Below, one piece after another: positions 22,421 to 34,440 of a stretch of DNA of 64,000 bases. The position numbers were made by a program, and so were the translations under genes. Below the pieces are notes generated by a model. It ran no database searches and was not told the DNA's origin. It worked only from the letters and a program-made list of their open reading frames with translations. The stretch is from assembly GCA_023974075.1 (NCBI GenBank), contig CM043789.1, forward strand, positions 37,722,613-37,786,612, given 5' to 3'. This DNA is from Chaenocephalus aceratus (taxonomy: Eukaryota; Chordata; Actinopteri; Perciformes; Channichthyidae). Numbering within the stretch: position 1 is the first letter of the stretch; the number at the start of each line of letters is the position of its first letter.

Positions 22421-25400
22421 ATAATTATCTATACCCGGCCCGGAGGAAGCCCGGGGTCCCCTTCTGGAGCCAGGCCCAGAAGGAGGACTCGTCGGCGAGC
22501 GTCTGGTGGCCGGGCTTGCCACGGAGCCCGGCCGGGCCCAGCCCGAAAAGGCAACGTGGGCAACACCTCCGCTTCTCCGTCCCGCGGGCCCACCACCTAC
22601 GGGAAACATCGATGGGGTCGGGTGCGCTGCCAGAAGGGTGGCAGTGAAAGCGGAGGGTCTCGACGGACCAGACCCGGGCGGCAGAAGCTGGCTTTGGGGA
22701 CGTGGAACGTCACCTCTCTGGGGGGGAAGGAGCCGGAGCTTGTGCGGGAGGTGGAGCGGTACCAGTTGGATCTGGTTGGGCTCACCTCTACGCACAGCGT
22801 CGGCTCTGGAACCTTACTTCTGGATAGGGGTTGGACTCTATTCTTCTCCGGAGTTGCTCAAGGTGTGAGGCGCCGGGCGGGTGTGGGGATACTCACAAGT
22901 CCCCGGTTAGGTGCTTCGTTGTTGGAGTTTACCCCAGTGGACGAGAGGGGTCGCCTCCCTACGCCTGCGGGTTATGGGGGGGAAAACTCTGACTGTTGTG
23001 TGTGCTTATGCACCCAACAGCAGTTCAGAGTATTCGGCCTTCTTGGAGACCCTGGAAAGAGTCCTGTATGGGGCTCCTGAAGGGGACTCCTTAGTCTTGC
23101 TGGGAGACTTCAACGCACATGTGGGCAATGATGGAGACACTTGGAGGGGCGTGATGGGGAGGAACGGCCCCCCTGATCTGAACCGGAGTGGTGGTTTGTT
23201 ACTGGACTTCTGTGCTAGTCATGGATTGGCCATAACAAACACCATGTTCGAACATAAGGATGCTCATAAGTGTACGTGGTACCAGAGCACCCTAGGCAGA
23301 AGGTCCATGATCGATTTCGTTATCGTATCATCGGACCTGAGGCCGTATGTTTTGGACACTCGGGTAAAGAGAGGGGCGGAGTTGTCAACTGATCACCATC
23401 TGGTGGTGAGTTGGGTCGAGTGGCGGGGGAAGCCTCTGGATAGACCTGGTAAGCCCAAACGTGTAGTTCGGGTGAACTGGGAACGTCTGGAGGAGGCCCA
23501 AGTTCAGGAGGCCTTCAACTCACACCTCCGGCGGAGCTTTTCGGGCATTCCTGTGGAGGTTGGGGACATTGAACCAGAGTGGTCGGTGTTCAAAGCCTCT
23601 ATTGCCGAAGCCGCGGTGGGGAGCTGTGGTCTCAAGGTCCTAGGTGCCTCAAGGGGCGGTAACCCTCGAACCTCCTGGTGGACACCGGTGGTCAGGGAAG
23701 CCGTCCGACTGAAGAAGGAGGCCTTCAGGGATTTGTTATCCCGGGGGACTCCCGAGGCAGTTGCAAGGTACCGACAGGCCCGAAGGGCAGCAGCCTCATC
23801 CGTGGCCGAGGCAAAGCAGCGGGTGTGGGAGAAGTTTGGAGAAGACATGGAGAAGGACTTTCGGGCGGCACCAAAGTTGTTCTGGAAAACTGTCCGACAC
23901 CTCAGGAGGGGGAAGCAGGGAACCATCCAAGCTGTGTACAGTAAGGATGGGACGTTGTTGACCTCAACTGATGGAGTGTTGGGGCGTTGGAAGGAACACT
24001 TTGAGGAACTCCTGAACCCGACAACTCCGCCCTCTATGTTAGAGGCAGAGCTGGAGTATGACGGGGGATCAACACCAATCTCCCGGGGGGAGGTCACTGA
24101 GGTCGTTAAACAACTCCACAGTGGCAAAGCCCCGGGGGTGGATGAGATCCGCCCGGAAATGCTGAAGGCTCTGGGTGTTGAGGGACTGTCATGGTTGACA
24201 CGTCTCATCAACGTTGCGTGGAAGTCGGAAACAGTACCGAAGGAGTGGCAGACCGGGGTGGTGGTCCCCCTGTTCAAAAAGGGGGATCAGAGGGTGTGTG
24301 CCAATTACAGAGGCATCAAAAGTTTACTCCAAGGTACTTGAAAGGAGGGTCAGGCCGATTGTCGAACCTCAGATTGAGGAGGAACAATGCGGATTCCGTC
24401 CTGGTCGTGGAACGACGGATCAGCTTTTTTACTCTCGCAAGGATCCTGGAGGGGGCCTGGGAGTACGCTTATCCGGTCTACATGTGTTTTTGTAGACTTG
24501 GAGAAGGCGTATGACCGGGTTCCCAGGGAGTTACTGTGGGAGGTGCTGCGGGAGTATGGGGTGAGGGGGTCTCTACTCAGGGCCATCCAATCTCTGTACT
24601 CCCAAAGCGAGAGCTGTGTCCGGGTCCTCGGCAGTAAGTCGGACCCATTTCCGGTGAGGGTTGGCCTCCGCCAGGGCTGCGCTTTGTCACCAATCCTGTT
24701 TGTAATATACATGGATCGGATTTCGAGGCGTAGTCGTGGGGGGGGGGGTCTGCAGTTCGGTGGACTAAGGATTGCACCACTGCTTTTTGCAGATGATGTG
24801 GTTCTGATGGCTTCATCGGTCTGCGACCTTCAGCACTCACTGGATCGGTTCGCAACCGAGTGTGAAGCGGCTGGGATGAGGATCAGCACCTCCAAATCTG
24901 AGGCCATGGTTCTCAGCAGGAAACCGATGGACTGTCCACTCCAAGTAGGGAATGAGTCCTTACCCCAAGTGAAGGAGTTCAAGTATCTCGGGGTCTTGTT
25001 CTCGAGTGAGGGAACAATGGAGCGTGAGATGGGCCGGAGAATCGGAGCAGCGGGAGCGGTACTGCAGTCGCTTTACCGCACCGTTGTGACGAAAAGGGAG
25101 CTGAGCCAGAAGGCAAAGCTCTCTGTCTACCGGGCCATTTTCGTTCCTACCCTCACCTATGGTCATGAAGGATGGGTCATGACCGAAAGAACGAGATCGC
25201 GGATACAAGCGGCCGAGATGGGTTTCCTCCGCCGGGTGGCTGGTGTCTCCCTTAGAGATAAGGTGAGAAGTTCGGTCATCAGGGAGGGACTCGGAGTTGA
25301 GCCGCTCCTCCTTCGTGTCGAAAGAAGCCAGTTGAGGTGGTTCGGGCACCTAGTTAGGATGCCACCTGGGCGCCTCCCTAGGGAGGTGTTCCAGGCACGT

Positions 25401-25611
25401 CCAGCTGGGAAGAGACCAAGGGGTAGACCTAGGACCAGGTGGAGGGATTATATCTCTTCGCTGGCCTGGGAGCGCCTTGGGATCCCCCAGTCAGAGCTGG
25501 TTGATGTCGCCAGGGAAAAGAAAGTTTGGGGCTCTCTGCTGGAACTGCTACCCCCGCGACCCGACCACGGATAAGCGGGAGAAGATGGATGGATGGATGG
25601 ATAATTATCTA
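22421..25611 (+). mobile_element. Rex3: Rex3-like (RTE clade) LINE, nearly full length
   Basis: The element spans 22432-25600 (3169 bp) and is flanked by an exact 11-bp duplication ATAATTATCTA (22421-22431, 25601-25611). The 5' part is GC-rich. It codes for an endonuclease followed by a reverse transcriptase and ends in GATG repeats, the tail I know for Rex3. A GC-rich block in AT-rich flanks marks it as a foreign insert. Four frame breaks make it inactive. Assignment rests on protein motifs and the tail. Confidence 0.9.
22556..25574 (+). pseudogene. Rex3-like endonuclease/reverse-transcriptase ORF with four frame breaks
   Basis: The endonuclease half starts with LALGTWNVTSLGG, then [21 protein letters not shown] and [10 protein letters not shown], all expected metal-site blocks of an APE-type nuclease. 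The reverse transcriptase has [40 protein letters not shown] and LLFADDVVLMAS with the catalytic FADD box at about 24785. The C-terminus reads LRWFGHLVRMPPGRLPREVF and RPRTRWRDY. Breaks: an extra G in the run at 22947-22950; loss of about 25 bases near 24317; extra T in T runs near 24424-24430 and 24486-24493. The stop at 25572 is natural. Confidence 0.88.
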
Positions 25612-26593
25612 CACCTTCATAAAATCGCATTTCAGTGTCACAACATGTAATTTAGAAAAATAGTTGAATTGATTTTATACTTAAAAGGCTCCCAATGTAA
25701 TAGTTTCACAAGCAGAGATTAAGATAGCCACAGATTTTAAAGCTGTACTCTCCTCATTAACATTTCATAGCAACGATTTGATCAGAGTAAGTGGTGTGGG
25801 CTTCACTGACACTATGATGCCTGTATTGTGACAAACAGGACGTGGTCCAGGAGGCCGGGTCAATAGAAACCATTTAGCTTGATCAAAAGCCATGTGACCA
25901 GAAAACACAGTATACATTACAGCTGCGCCAGCTCAAAGGAATTCATTGTTGAGATTTAGTTTCATAGTCCACAAATACATTAACTGGTCGCTCCACTTTG
26001 ACCTTTAACCGGCACAGAAACATCCAGGGTTCTTTCATTGTGTGGACGTTAAGAAAATATGTTCCCAGCCCTGGGGGTAAAAGAGGTGGGTCTCACATCG
26101 GGTGACAGAGTGGATGGAGGCGGTTGTCTGACAGCTCTGCTGAGGTTTGTTTTTCTGCATCCATTCTCCCTTTTGCTCCACTGCTGTACTGCACATTGGA
26201 CTCTGTCTCTGAGGTAAAAACCACCGGAAACAATGACAGCCCCTCCCCCGCGCCCCTCATCTACCAGAGGCTTGACACGGTCCCTAAAGATTGATCTCTC
26301 CTTCACGTGGGCCTGACACACTGCGAGCTGTGGCGAGGCTTGTTTAAAACAGACGCCATCCTCTCCGCCAATAAAAAGAACCTTTTTCCCCCTAAGGCTG
26401 CTCGGCTTATATCTTAGCCATAACTTAGTTTTAAAGGCAGGATTTATAGACCCCTCAGTGGGGATATATGACAGACCGAGGTGAATTAATTATTCCAAAA
26501 CAATTTGATATATCTGATTATTAATTCTAGGACACGAGCGCGCTTAGAGCAGAGACTGCTTGTAAAGGTTGGATTTATCATGTTGACATTTTG

Positions 26594-26652
<59 letters not shown>

Positions 26653-27102
26653 GCAGTTGTTCACAGCTCTGCCCTACAATTTTTTTTGTTCTGCTGCACA
26701 AAGTGGCAGAACAAAAATATGCCCTTTTCATCTGTCTTCTGCCTCTTTCTCAGATGTTTTAGTAAGAGATTACAGCGAGCGCACCAACGTGCTGTTCGCA
26801 CACACCGGATGTTGACAAGCGTTCTGGCGTGCTATGCATGGTGGAGCACGCAAATGAAAGGTCAGGCACATCAACATCCGTCTCCACCCTCAAACGGCAG
26901 AGACGCCGGCCTAATCCAGTTGTACGCAAGAACAACAGAAAGTGGAGAAAGAGAGAACTCCAGTAGATGCATCAATCTGAAAGCATTAGAGAAGGTTAAG
27001 CCCCTTAGTTTGTTCAGCAAGCACTCGACAGTAGCTATGCACTCCCGGCTGAAATGAATGCAGCAGAAAAAAGGAAAATGTTATCGTACAGGTTGCTTAG
27101 AG
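25612..27102. other. Non-coding, nothing recognised except a CT repeat
   Basis: No coding exon or element ends recognised. A (CT)n tract lies at about 26594-26642. A purine-rich frame at 26686-27057 has no recognisable motif. Confidence 0.4.
26594..26642 (+). repeat. (CT)n microsatellite
   Basis: About 24 uninterrupted CT units followed by a short (CA)n. Confidence 0.97.
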
Positions 27103-27574
27103 ATCAATCAATCAATCAATGTTTATTTATATAGCCCAATATCACAAATGTTACATTTGTCTCAGTGGTCTTCACAGTGTGTACAGAATATCAGTATGAC
27201 AATACGACACCCTCTGTCCTTAGACCCTCACATCGTACAAGGAAAAACTTCCGAAGAAAAACCCACAGTTTAAAGGGGAAAATGGGAGAAACCTCAGGGA
27301 GAGCAACAGAGGAGGGATCCCTCTCCCAGGACGGACAGACGTGCGATAGATGCCGTGTGTAAATTGAAAAGATAATACATTTGCAACATAGGTAGTCCAA
27401 ATGTTTGGAAATGCATGTGTGTATAATAGGAAGATGAATCCACGAGGATATCCATGCAGGACCGATGATCCAGGACCACAGCCACGACTCAAGATCCAGG
27501 GCTCGCGATCCAGGACACAGAACCGCAGGATCATCCATGACTCCGGATCCCAGCGTATATACACACAGAGATAT
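27103..27574 (-). mobile_element. L2-like LINE, 3' untranslated part only
   Basis: On the minus strand this is the same 3' module as in the LINE at 35340-37026, including GGATCCGGAGTCATGGATGA-like sequence, GGGAGAGGGATCCCTCCTCTG, and the end GGCTATATAAATAAAC-like followed by the tandem TGAT tail. No coding sequence is left. A Charlie-type hAT lies directly after it. Confidence 0.85.
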
Positions 27575-28307
27575 ATTTAGAGCAGGGGGTGCCCAACCTT
27601 TTTTGAACCGAGACCTACTTTTAAAGTTGCCAGTCTGCCAAGATCTACCAGTCCAAATAGAGAGGCGTAGCCATTACTGACAGCCTACTACCAGGTAAAT
27701 ACACACTGACCTTTGTACGATAAATACTCCATAAAATACTGCAGATCCTTTATCTCACCTCTTTCTAATCTACACACATACAAGTATTTCACTGAAGTTA
27801 CACAACAGTGTTGTTGATAGTACAGAGTTGGAGTTTATTCACACATCACACTACAGTGGGTAATGTTTTCAAGAAGCATTGAACAGTGCTGCCACATATG
27901 ACACAGGACAAAAAGAAAAGACTCTGAACCCTTTCTTTGCCATTATATAAAAATAGTGTTGCTACAAAAGTATAAATGAGGCTTACTAATAAAACAACTC
28001 AGATCTGAAGCTACACAGGAATCTGCTGTCAAAGTGCAATAAAAGAGACAAAATTAATAGAATCAAACCCTTTTTTTGTTGCATTTTAGTCGAGTATAAA
28101 AAGAAATGCCTTTCAAATAGGATGCAAGCAACTCTAGTTTCTTAACCTGAATTGATAATAGACTGTAATCAATTTAAGTTTGCATTCTTATACCATTTTG
28201 TACAATAATTATAATGAATAAGTTCAAATAAATTAAACTTACAGCTGATTAATAACGGTATCTAACTTGAGTTTTTATTATATCAAAAACCTGTTGAAAT
28301 GCTACTG

Positions 28308-28650
28308 TTATTTTTACTGTCCCCAAAAAGCGCGTCGGCAGCCTCCAGGAATGCTTCTTTCACAACTTCGCCGTCTTTGAAAGACTTCATGTGTTTCGCA
28401 AGAACGTGACTGACACGATGAGATGCTCTGGGAGCAGCCTTGCTCTTGTTGTTGGGCCTGGTGAAATGGACTGCTGTGCATTTAGCAGTCCTCTCAGGCC
28501 CCTCCCCTTTGGGAGCGTAGGGCAGAATTAGGAGGGAATTCCGTCTCGTAGCGTTTGTGCACTGTTTTGAAATGCCGCTCCTAAATTACCCTTCTTCGAT
28601 AAAGCCACGCTCGCATTGCAGATGAGACAGATGGACTTTGAATTGGAATA
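28308..28650 (-). pseudogene. Charlie-type hAT transposase N-terminus (BED finger and following helix)
   Basis: In shifting minus-strand frames one reads ICLICNASVALSKKGNL (about 28586-28641, the first cysteine pair of a BED-type finger), and then HFTRPNNKSKAAPRASHR and VSHVLAKHMKSFKDGEVV followed by KEAFLEAADALFGD (about 28308-28470). This order is known from GTF2IRD2/ZBED5-like transposases of the Charlie group. The frame is broken between the two blocks, and no catalytic core follows. Confidence 0.75.
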
Positions 28651-28748
28651 GATTCAAAAATAATCATCCTCCCACTCGGAGTGAAAATTATATGTTTTGG
28701 GCTCGTTTGCTTCTGCCATTGCGGTCTTGTGTGTGCGCGGACTGTCAC

Positions 28749-30130
28749 TCCAGTTGCAGTGGCGGCCGGCCCATAGGGGCGCTAGGGGCGCCGCCCCACC
28801 TCTTGCCAGATACAAAATAAAAAAAAAAAAAAAAATATTAAATAAAAAAAAAAATATTTAAATAAAATATATTTTAAAAATATATATATTTTATATTTAA
28901 ATTTTTAATGAACAAGGTAAATATCATACAATTAGTATCACAAAAATGTATAATCTACAATACAATCTCGTTTAAAATTGTGTTACGATGTCTAAAGTTA
29001 CTGATAAGTCACCTGTTTCCTGCCTGGCCTTGCCCATGGCATTAGTTTATCATTACCGGGCGGAGCCCCCCAGCCAAACAGCAGCAACCAGCACGTTGCA
29101 AAAGTCTCAATAGTAAACTGTGCCGCCGAAACATAATTTCAGCCAATCAGCGCCGTCAAATATTTTGGTCACGTGGGCGCTCACGTTGGCGCCCATGTTG
29201 CTTACGTGCGTTGAAGTGAGTTGTTTTTTTAGACTCGTGAGTGACCAAGGTGACGCAGTATTTGGATGAGAATGGTGTGCAGGTGGAGTCGCCGGAACCT
29301 CGGTCCGCCCAAGAGCTACTCTCCAATCCTTTTGAAAGGAGAAGTTTGGGAGATACATTGATACTTAAAGACCTTGGACCGGACCAACCCGATTTGTATA
29401 TATCACAGCAGGCTCGTGAAAAAGACAAAAAGTATCAACAAGGCTTCTCACATGGCTAGCTGGATGCAAACAGGTAAATGCTATCTTTTGTTTCACATGC
29501 TTGCTCTTCAAACAGCCGGGGACAGATACGATCTGTTCAGAAACTAGACACAAGTTAAACAAGTACAAACCACAGACTGTCTGTGTCATGGAGAATACAG
29601 TCGCTGGTTTATTTATGTCTGTAGGCCGTTGTTGCGAGTGTGGACAGTCGGAGCATATATAGCGTTAGCTTAGCCAAGCTCCATTCAGAAAACAAGCATT
29701 CTAAAAGGTTTTTCGCCTGCCGTCTGTCTGCATTAATTCATGGTTTTACTAACCGGTATCAGTATGTTGTTACTTCGGCATCATTTAGAAACGTGTATTA
29801 CAATTTAATCACGGTAAAAATATGTTCATGTTGTTGTAGCTGTTGCTCCCGAGCCAGCGCGTCTTGTTTGAATGATGCGAGTAAACACAGCTGACAGCTG
29901 CGGTGAAACTCGAGCGACTAGAGCATGCGAGGAGCGTTTAGAGCGAAGCGAATATTCGCATCGCGTCCGGTCTGAACGCAGCATTAAAGCGAGCTCCGCG
30001 CTGCACTGGAAACGCGCCATTACATCACCAGAAGTCTTAATTTAAGGGGTCATTTCTCCCAAAAATTGTTTACTCACTCTATCAATAGCCCCACCAAAAA
30101 TATTTTCCACCAGCCGCCACTGTCCAGTTG
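28749..30130 (+). mobile_element. hAT element (ZMYM/TTF-like) nested in the Charlie-type hAT
   Basis: The element spans 28757-30122 (1366 bp), begins CAGTGGCGGCCGGCCC and ends GCCGCCACTG. It is flanked by an exact 8-bp TCCAGTTG (28749-28756, 30123-30130). One exon-like coding remnant of its transposase is kept at 29241-29472. Because it lies inside the Charlie-type element it is the younger of the two. Confidence 0.93.
29241..29472 (+). pseudogene. hAT (ZMYM1/TTF-finger-like) transposase first-exon remnant
   Basis: The frame reads about 72 residues including LKDLGPDQPDLYISQQARE and DKKYQQGFSHG, the stretch preceding the TTF/MYM-type finger in ZMYM1-like hAT proteins. A tryptophan codon expected next is a TAG stop at 29457-29459; the frame then reads LDAN up to a splice-donor-like AG/GTAAAT at about 29473. 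No ATG is seen for the start; an acceptor-like T-run followed by AG lies at about 29223-29232. Confidence 0.65.
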
Positions 30131-30409
30131 ACACGGACAACGTCAGCTAACTAGTGCCCACTGCCCACCAGCCACGCCCCGACACATGGGGTCATGCCCG
30201 ACACATGGGGTCACGCCGGCCAATCACAAAGCTTTGATGCGTTCTAGTGCATTATTCTGGCACAGGAAGATTATGTTATAGGGACATTTTTGATAAAACA
30301 AAATATTGTTGTTCTATTTTTAGACACATCTCGCGATCGACTGGGAATCTCCCCGCGATCGACTGGGAATCTCCCCGCGATCGACTGGTTGGGAATCCCT
30401 GATTTAGAG

Positions 30410-30734
30410 GGTTACATTTGTAAACAGCGTTTTAAATTGCTAACGTACTGACAGCAGCAGGTCACAGCATTAGACCAAGCTTAGGAGGCTTTCAGATGTG
30501 CAACAATAGTTTGAAACAAACAGAGGAAGTGCAAGTTGCTATGATTGGTTACTGAACAGACCCCCTGGGACCCGGGGGTCTTGACCTTAACCTAGAGATA
30601 CAGAAAAGTTTGGATGTTACTTTTTTCCCTGATCATTTTTGAACATCTGCCAATTCAATATTACAAAGCATCCTAAGGCTGGAGTAACATATCAGTGGTT
30701 TCCAGTTCTTAGAGCCTTATTGTTCTGTCTCTGT
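30410..30734. other. Non-coding, nothing recognised
   Basis: Flank of the Charlie-type hAT. No L2 sequence resumes here, so the L2 tail ended close to the insertion site. Confidence 0.4.
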
Positions 30735-31390
30735 GCAGATGCATGTCAGTGTGGATCTGCTTTAGCAGGAGGCTCATGACGGGAGGCAGACTGCCTGTCT
30801 TTATTTCCACAGTGAACAATATACCGAAGATCAGGTGCAGTTTTTGAACCAACACCTGAGATTATACTGCAGCAAACTTCAGCTATAAACCAGAAAAAAA
30901 ACACAACAATGGGACACGTAATAACTGGAGAGAATCAGAACTAGCTAAATGAGATGCTAAATGATTCGTATGTGGGATGGGGAACATTTACATGCATGTT
31001 CCCAAGGGGCCCATTTTCTCTAATGTTTTGTATAGAGCTTTTTAGTTTATAATACTATATATCTGCAGATGAATGTCAGTGTGGATCTGGTGGAGGAGAT
31101 AGACAGCCTGTCTTTATCTCCATAGGCAACGTTCAGCTGCAGTTTTTGAACCAACAGCAGCATCTGAGATTAAAGTTCACCTGCAAAAGTCACTGAGGAG
31201 ACTACCAGCTAGAAGAAGAAACACTACAAGGATACGAAGATGAGTGCAGAGAATCAAAGGACTGAAGAGATGCAAAATGACTAGAAAATGACACAGATGC
31301 ATCTTTCTTTAGACCAGGGATCTCGTTTCTATGTTGCAGGGGTGGGACACATTTGACATGTTTGTGCCCAGGGGCCTATTTTCTCATAAT
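30735..31390 (+). repeat. Diverged tandem duplication, two units of about 300 bp
   Basis: Unit 1 (about 30735-31020) and unit 2 (about 31070-31390) share in the same order ATGTCAGTGTGGATCTG, CTGCCTGTCTTTAT.TCCA, GCAGTTTTTGAACCAACA, and a closing part with GGGGCC.ATTTTCTC. The units differ by many substitutions and small indels. I do not recognise the family and see no coding frame. Confidence 0.75.
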
Positions 31391-32312
31391 CTGTCAATGG
31401 TGAGGCCCCAGTGTTACCAACACAGACACATTGCAACATAACAAGTGACCTTGAAAATGAATTTCAGTCTCACCTGGAGGTCATTACAGAAAGCCAAAAC
31501 ACACACAATAGCCATTTCCCAGAGCTCTGAGTTTCATTACACATTGGTGTCCTCACTTTGATTGTGGCAGGCTGTGCCCTTGATGTGATGAGAAATGTGA
31601 ATTTCTACACAGGACATGCAGCGTGTAGCACTGTGCTGCCCTCTCAGAATCACTACTCCCTCACAGTCATGATTTACATCCCACCTGAAACATTTCACTC
31701 TCTCCTCTCTGCAGCTTGGTTTTCACATACTCCCTTGCACATGAGCAGGCTAAAAGCACTATCATTACTCCATCCGACCCATTAGAGTGGGCTGGTGGGA
31801 GTAGGGCTGTGAAATAATGATCACTGAGAATTCTATAAAAAGAAAACTGTTGCGAGCATTTGTTAGTCACGGCGGAGGAGCGATTAAGGCAGACTGATTG
31901 AAAGTGTCCCAAGTGAGCGGATGTGTCAGACTGTGAGAAAAGTTTCTGCGCAGGGCGTAATGGGCCAAAAATCTGCTCCGCTCGGCTCCTCTCTCTCTCT
32001 CCTCCACTCCGAGGCGCTCTGCTCAATTAATCCGGAGCCTCTAAATGACCCTCGAAGGTGACTCGCTAGATAAGTGCAATTACATTGGAAACAAGGGTGC
32101 TGCCAATTAGTCCTGAAGTCTCCCTCCATCTTTGCGGGGGAGGCTGAGCACGTCCCACCGGTCGGCCTGTTTGTGACTTCATTAGCACCGTTCTAAAAGG
32201 GGTGGCCTAGATCCCACCTCTGTGTGCGGGGATCAACACCGCATGGCATGTGTTGTTTTTTTAGACGACGTTGAAAGAGGAAAATCCTGGAAACGATGAT
32301 GTTATTTTAAAC
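31391..32312. other. Non-coding, nothing recognised
   Basis: No recognised element ends or coding exons. The frames at 31667-32026 and 31926-32129 on the minus strand lack known motifs. Confidence 0.4.
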
Positions 32313-33060
32313 TAGGGCTGAAATCAATGATTATCATCCTTAATCTGCACAAATATACTCTAGATTAATGAATGCACTATAACATTTCAGAGAATATCAA
32401 AGAAAGTCCGGATGTCCAATATCCCAGTTTCAAAGAGAATGAAAGCCCAAAGTGATTTCTCTAAAACCAAAAAATATTCATCAAAAAAAGTCCTCCAGCT
32501 CCATATTTGAGAGGCTGAAAACTGTGTTTTCTGACATTTTTGAACAATAAATTACAAATCAGGAAATAAATCATGAACAAAAAAAAGTATCATTTCACTT
32601 CAGAAACACTTTGTTATATTCCATGGAATGCTCTTAACATCCCGATAACAATGAATACATGAAATGCTTTGACAATAAATATACAAATGTTTCAGATTTC
32701 ATTTTTTTCGGTTGTGTTTTTTCCGACCCATACCTTTCATATTACAAATGGCTTTAATCATACTCTAAATCCGTTCCTTTTTTTATTTTTATTACAAGAG
32801 TATTTATACACCATTGTTATTATTACTATTATTCTATGAAGGTTAATTTGCTTTAAATGTTGTATTTGATAATTATTTGTTTTAATTTAATTGTTCTATT
32901 TTCTGATTTCAGGCATACACTGTACTGAGACATGTTTTTTTGATATACTATATGAAAACGAAATTTCCTTGGTATTTCCACAAAGTAAAGTATGAACAAA
33001 AGAAGAAAATTAAAAGTTTGCAATGAACTTTCAGTTGGGATACTAATCGTTGCAGCTCTC
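32313..33060. mobile_element. Probable hAT-like MITE, degraded
   Basis: It starts TAGGGCTGAAATCAATGATT and ends AATCGTTGCAGCTCTC, imperfect inverted ends typical of a widespread fish hAT family. There is no clear target duplication. The stretch TTATATTCCATGGAATGCTC at about 32615 recurs at about 62488, inside another hAT. Confidence 0.55.
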
Positions 33061-33223
33061 AAGCCGTCCACACATTAGTGATCTCTGCACAGCCAGTCAA
33101 CATGCTTTCACTTATTTTACGCAGAAAGACTCCGGAAAGGCAAACTGTGTCATGCTTAGAAGTGATGATGGCGGTGAATATGATGATGATGAGGATGAGG
33201 ATGATGATGATGATGATGACGAC

Positions 33224-33294
<71 letters not shown>

Positions 33295-33935
33295 GATGAT
33301 GATGATGATGATGATGCATCCAGTGACAGCAGAGAGGAGGTTTCACTCCTCATCCTTCCTCTCTCTAATGCCTCTTTGCTCACCTCTAATTGCTCTCCCA
33401 TTGTTCCTTCCTGAGCAAATTGTTAATGAGAATTTCCTGCTATGTAGACGTCAGGGGCTCAGTCACTTGTTGTCTGCCAGCACGCAGCCTGTGAGTAATG
33501 GGTGTGACTAATGCTGCTTGGCAGCTTCCACTCTCGTCCCTCCCTGCCATCTGTCCCCTGCCACCCCTCTGGGTGCACTGGGGTGCTCTCAGCAGGTCTC
33601 AGTAATCATACACACTCGCACACACACACACACACTGACATGCACAAGCAATTCCAAACATTTGACATCTTCCAAAAACTGCATGAAGGATGTTTTCCAA
33701 ATCTGTGGGTTTCACACACACACACACACACACACCGTGCATTCTGCATCATACGAGTCACCTTCACAAGTTTACCAATTAATTATTTTCTTTCAAGTCT
33801 GCGTTCACAAGAACTATTTTGGTCTGTGGATTGAGTGTGCATGTTGCAGGACTATAGAAAATCACTTTTCAATGCATCCAAGGAGAACAGACCTCTTCTT
33901 TAGGATAAGGCATGGAGTAACTGGGTCACATTACA
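33061..33935. other. Non-coding with several microsatellites
   Basis: Contains (GAT)n at 33166-33316 and two short (CA)n tracts at about 33614-33636 and 33713-33736. No coding exon recognised. Confidence 0.5.
33166..33316 (+). repeat. (GAT)n trinucleotide microsatellite, about 150 bp
   Basis: Nearly pure GAT with a few GAG and GAC variants near the left end and one break before the last units. It gives poly-Asp, poly-Met and poly-His/Ile frames on both strands; none is a real protein. Confidence 0.97.
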
Positions 33936-34440
33936 AGCTCCACTTTGGTGGAATCAGCTTCCAGTTTGTGTTCGGGCGGCAGACACCCTATCGTTTTAAA
34001 AGTCAGCTTAAGACCTTCCATTTTGATAAAGCTCATAGTTAGGGCTGATTAGATTCAGCCCCTAGTTTTGCTGCTATAGGCTTAGACTGTTGGGGGACAC
34101 CTTACTTCTTCCTTCTCTCTGTCTGTAACTAAGTACTCTGATGTTCCGAATAACCCAGCTTCCCTGAAATGTCTTTTTGGTGTCTGTCTACGCCGGGATC
34201 CTGAGTCGTGGCTGAACCTGTCACTGTGGTCCTGCCTGACTCTCACCATACTACTTCTCTGATGGCTCCCACAGGATTGTTGACATCCTTGTGGATTCAT
34301 CTTCTTATCATAGACACATGCATTTTCAAGCATTTGGACTACCTATGTTGTAAATGTATTATCTTCTTAATTTACACACGGTATCTATTGCACATCTGTC
34401 CGTCCTGGGAGAAGGATCCCTCCTCTATTTGTAAATAGAT
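33936..34440 (+). mobile_element. L2-like LINE, 3' fragment without tail
   Basis: It matches the end of the LINE at 35340-37026: the coding stretch around GGAATCAGCTTCCAGTTTGT, the GGCTGATTAGATTCAGCCCC stretch, and the 3' module up to TGGGAGAAGGATCCCTCCTC. It breaks off before the usual tail. The coding frame is shifted. Same orientation as the larger copy 1.4 kb downstream. Confidence 0.8.

Larger units (their letters stand above)
27575..30409 (-). mobile_element. Charlie-type hAT element, itself carrying a second hAT
   Basis: The element spans 27583-30401. It begins CAGGGGGTGCCCAACC and ends GGTTGGGAATCCCTG, and is flanked by an exact 8-bp ATTTAGAG (27575-27582, 30402-30409). It carries a decayed transposase N-terminus on the minus strand. 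Near the right end CGCGATCGACTGG is repeated three times. A complete second hAT (28757-30122) sits inside, 36 bases or so upstream of the BED-finger start. A 168-bp piece of the same family occurs at 48407-48574. Confidence 0.92.

Noticed and set aside
23504..24277. 257-codon minus-strand frame in the Rex3 region
   Set aside because: Antisense shadow of the GC-rich Rex3 reverse transcriptase; no protein motif of its own.
33050..33511. Acidic protein with a long aspartate run, and His/Ile/Met-rich counterparts
   Set aside because: It is only the (GAT)n microsatellite read in all frames; no flanking protein similarity.
34082..34333. Minus-strand protein near the L2 fragment
   Set aside because: Antisense of the L2 3' module; similar frames at the other copies reflect shared repeat sequence only.
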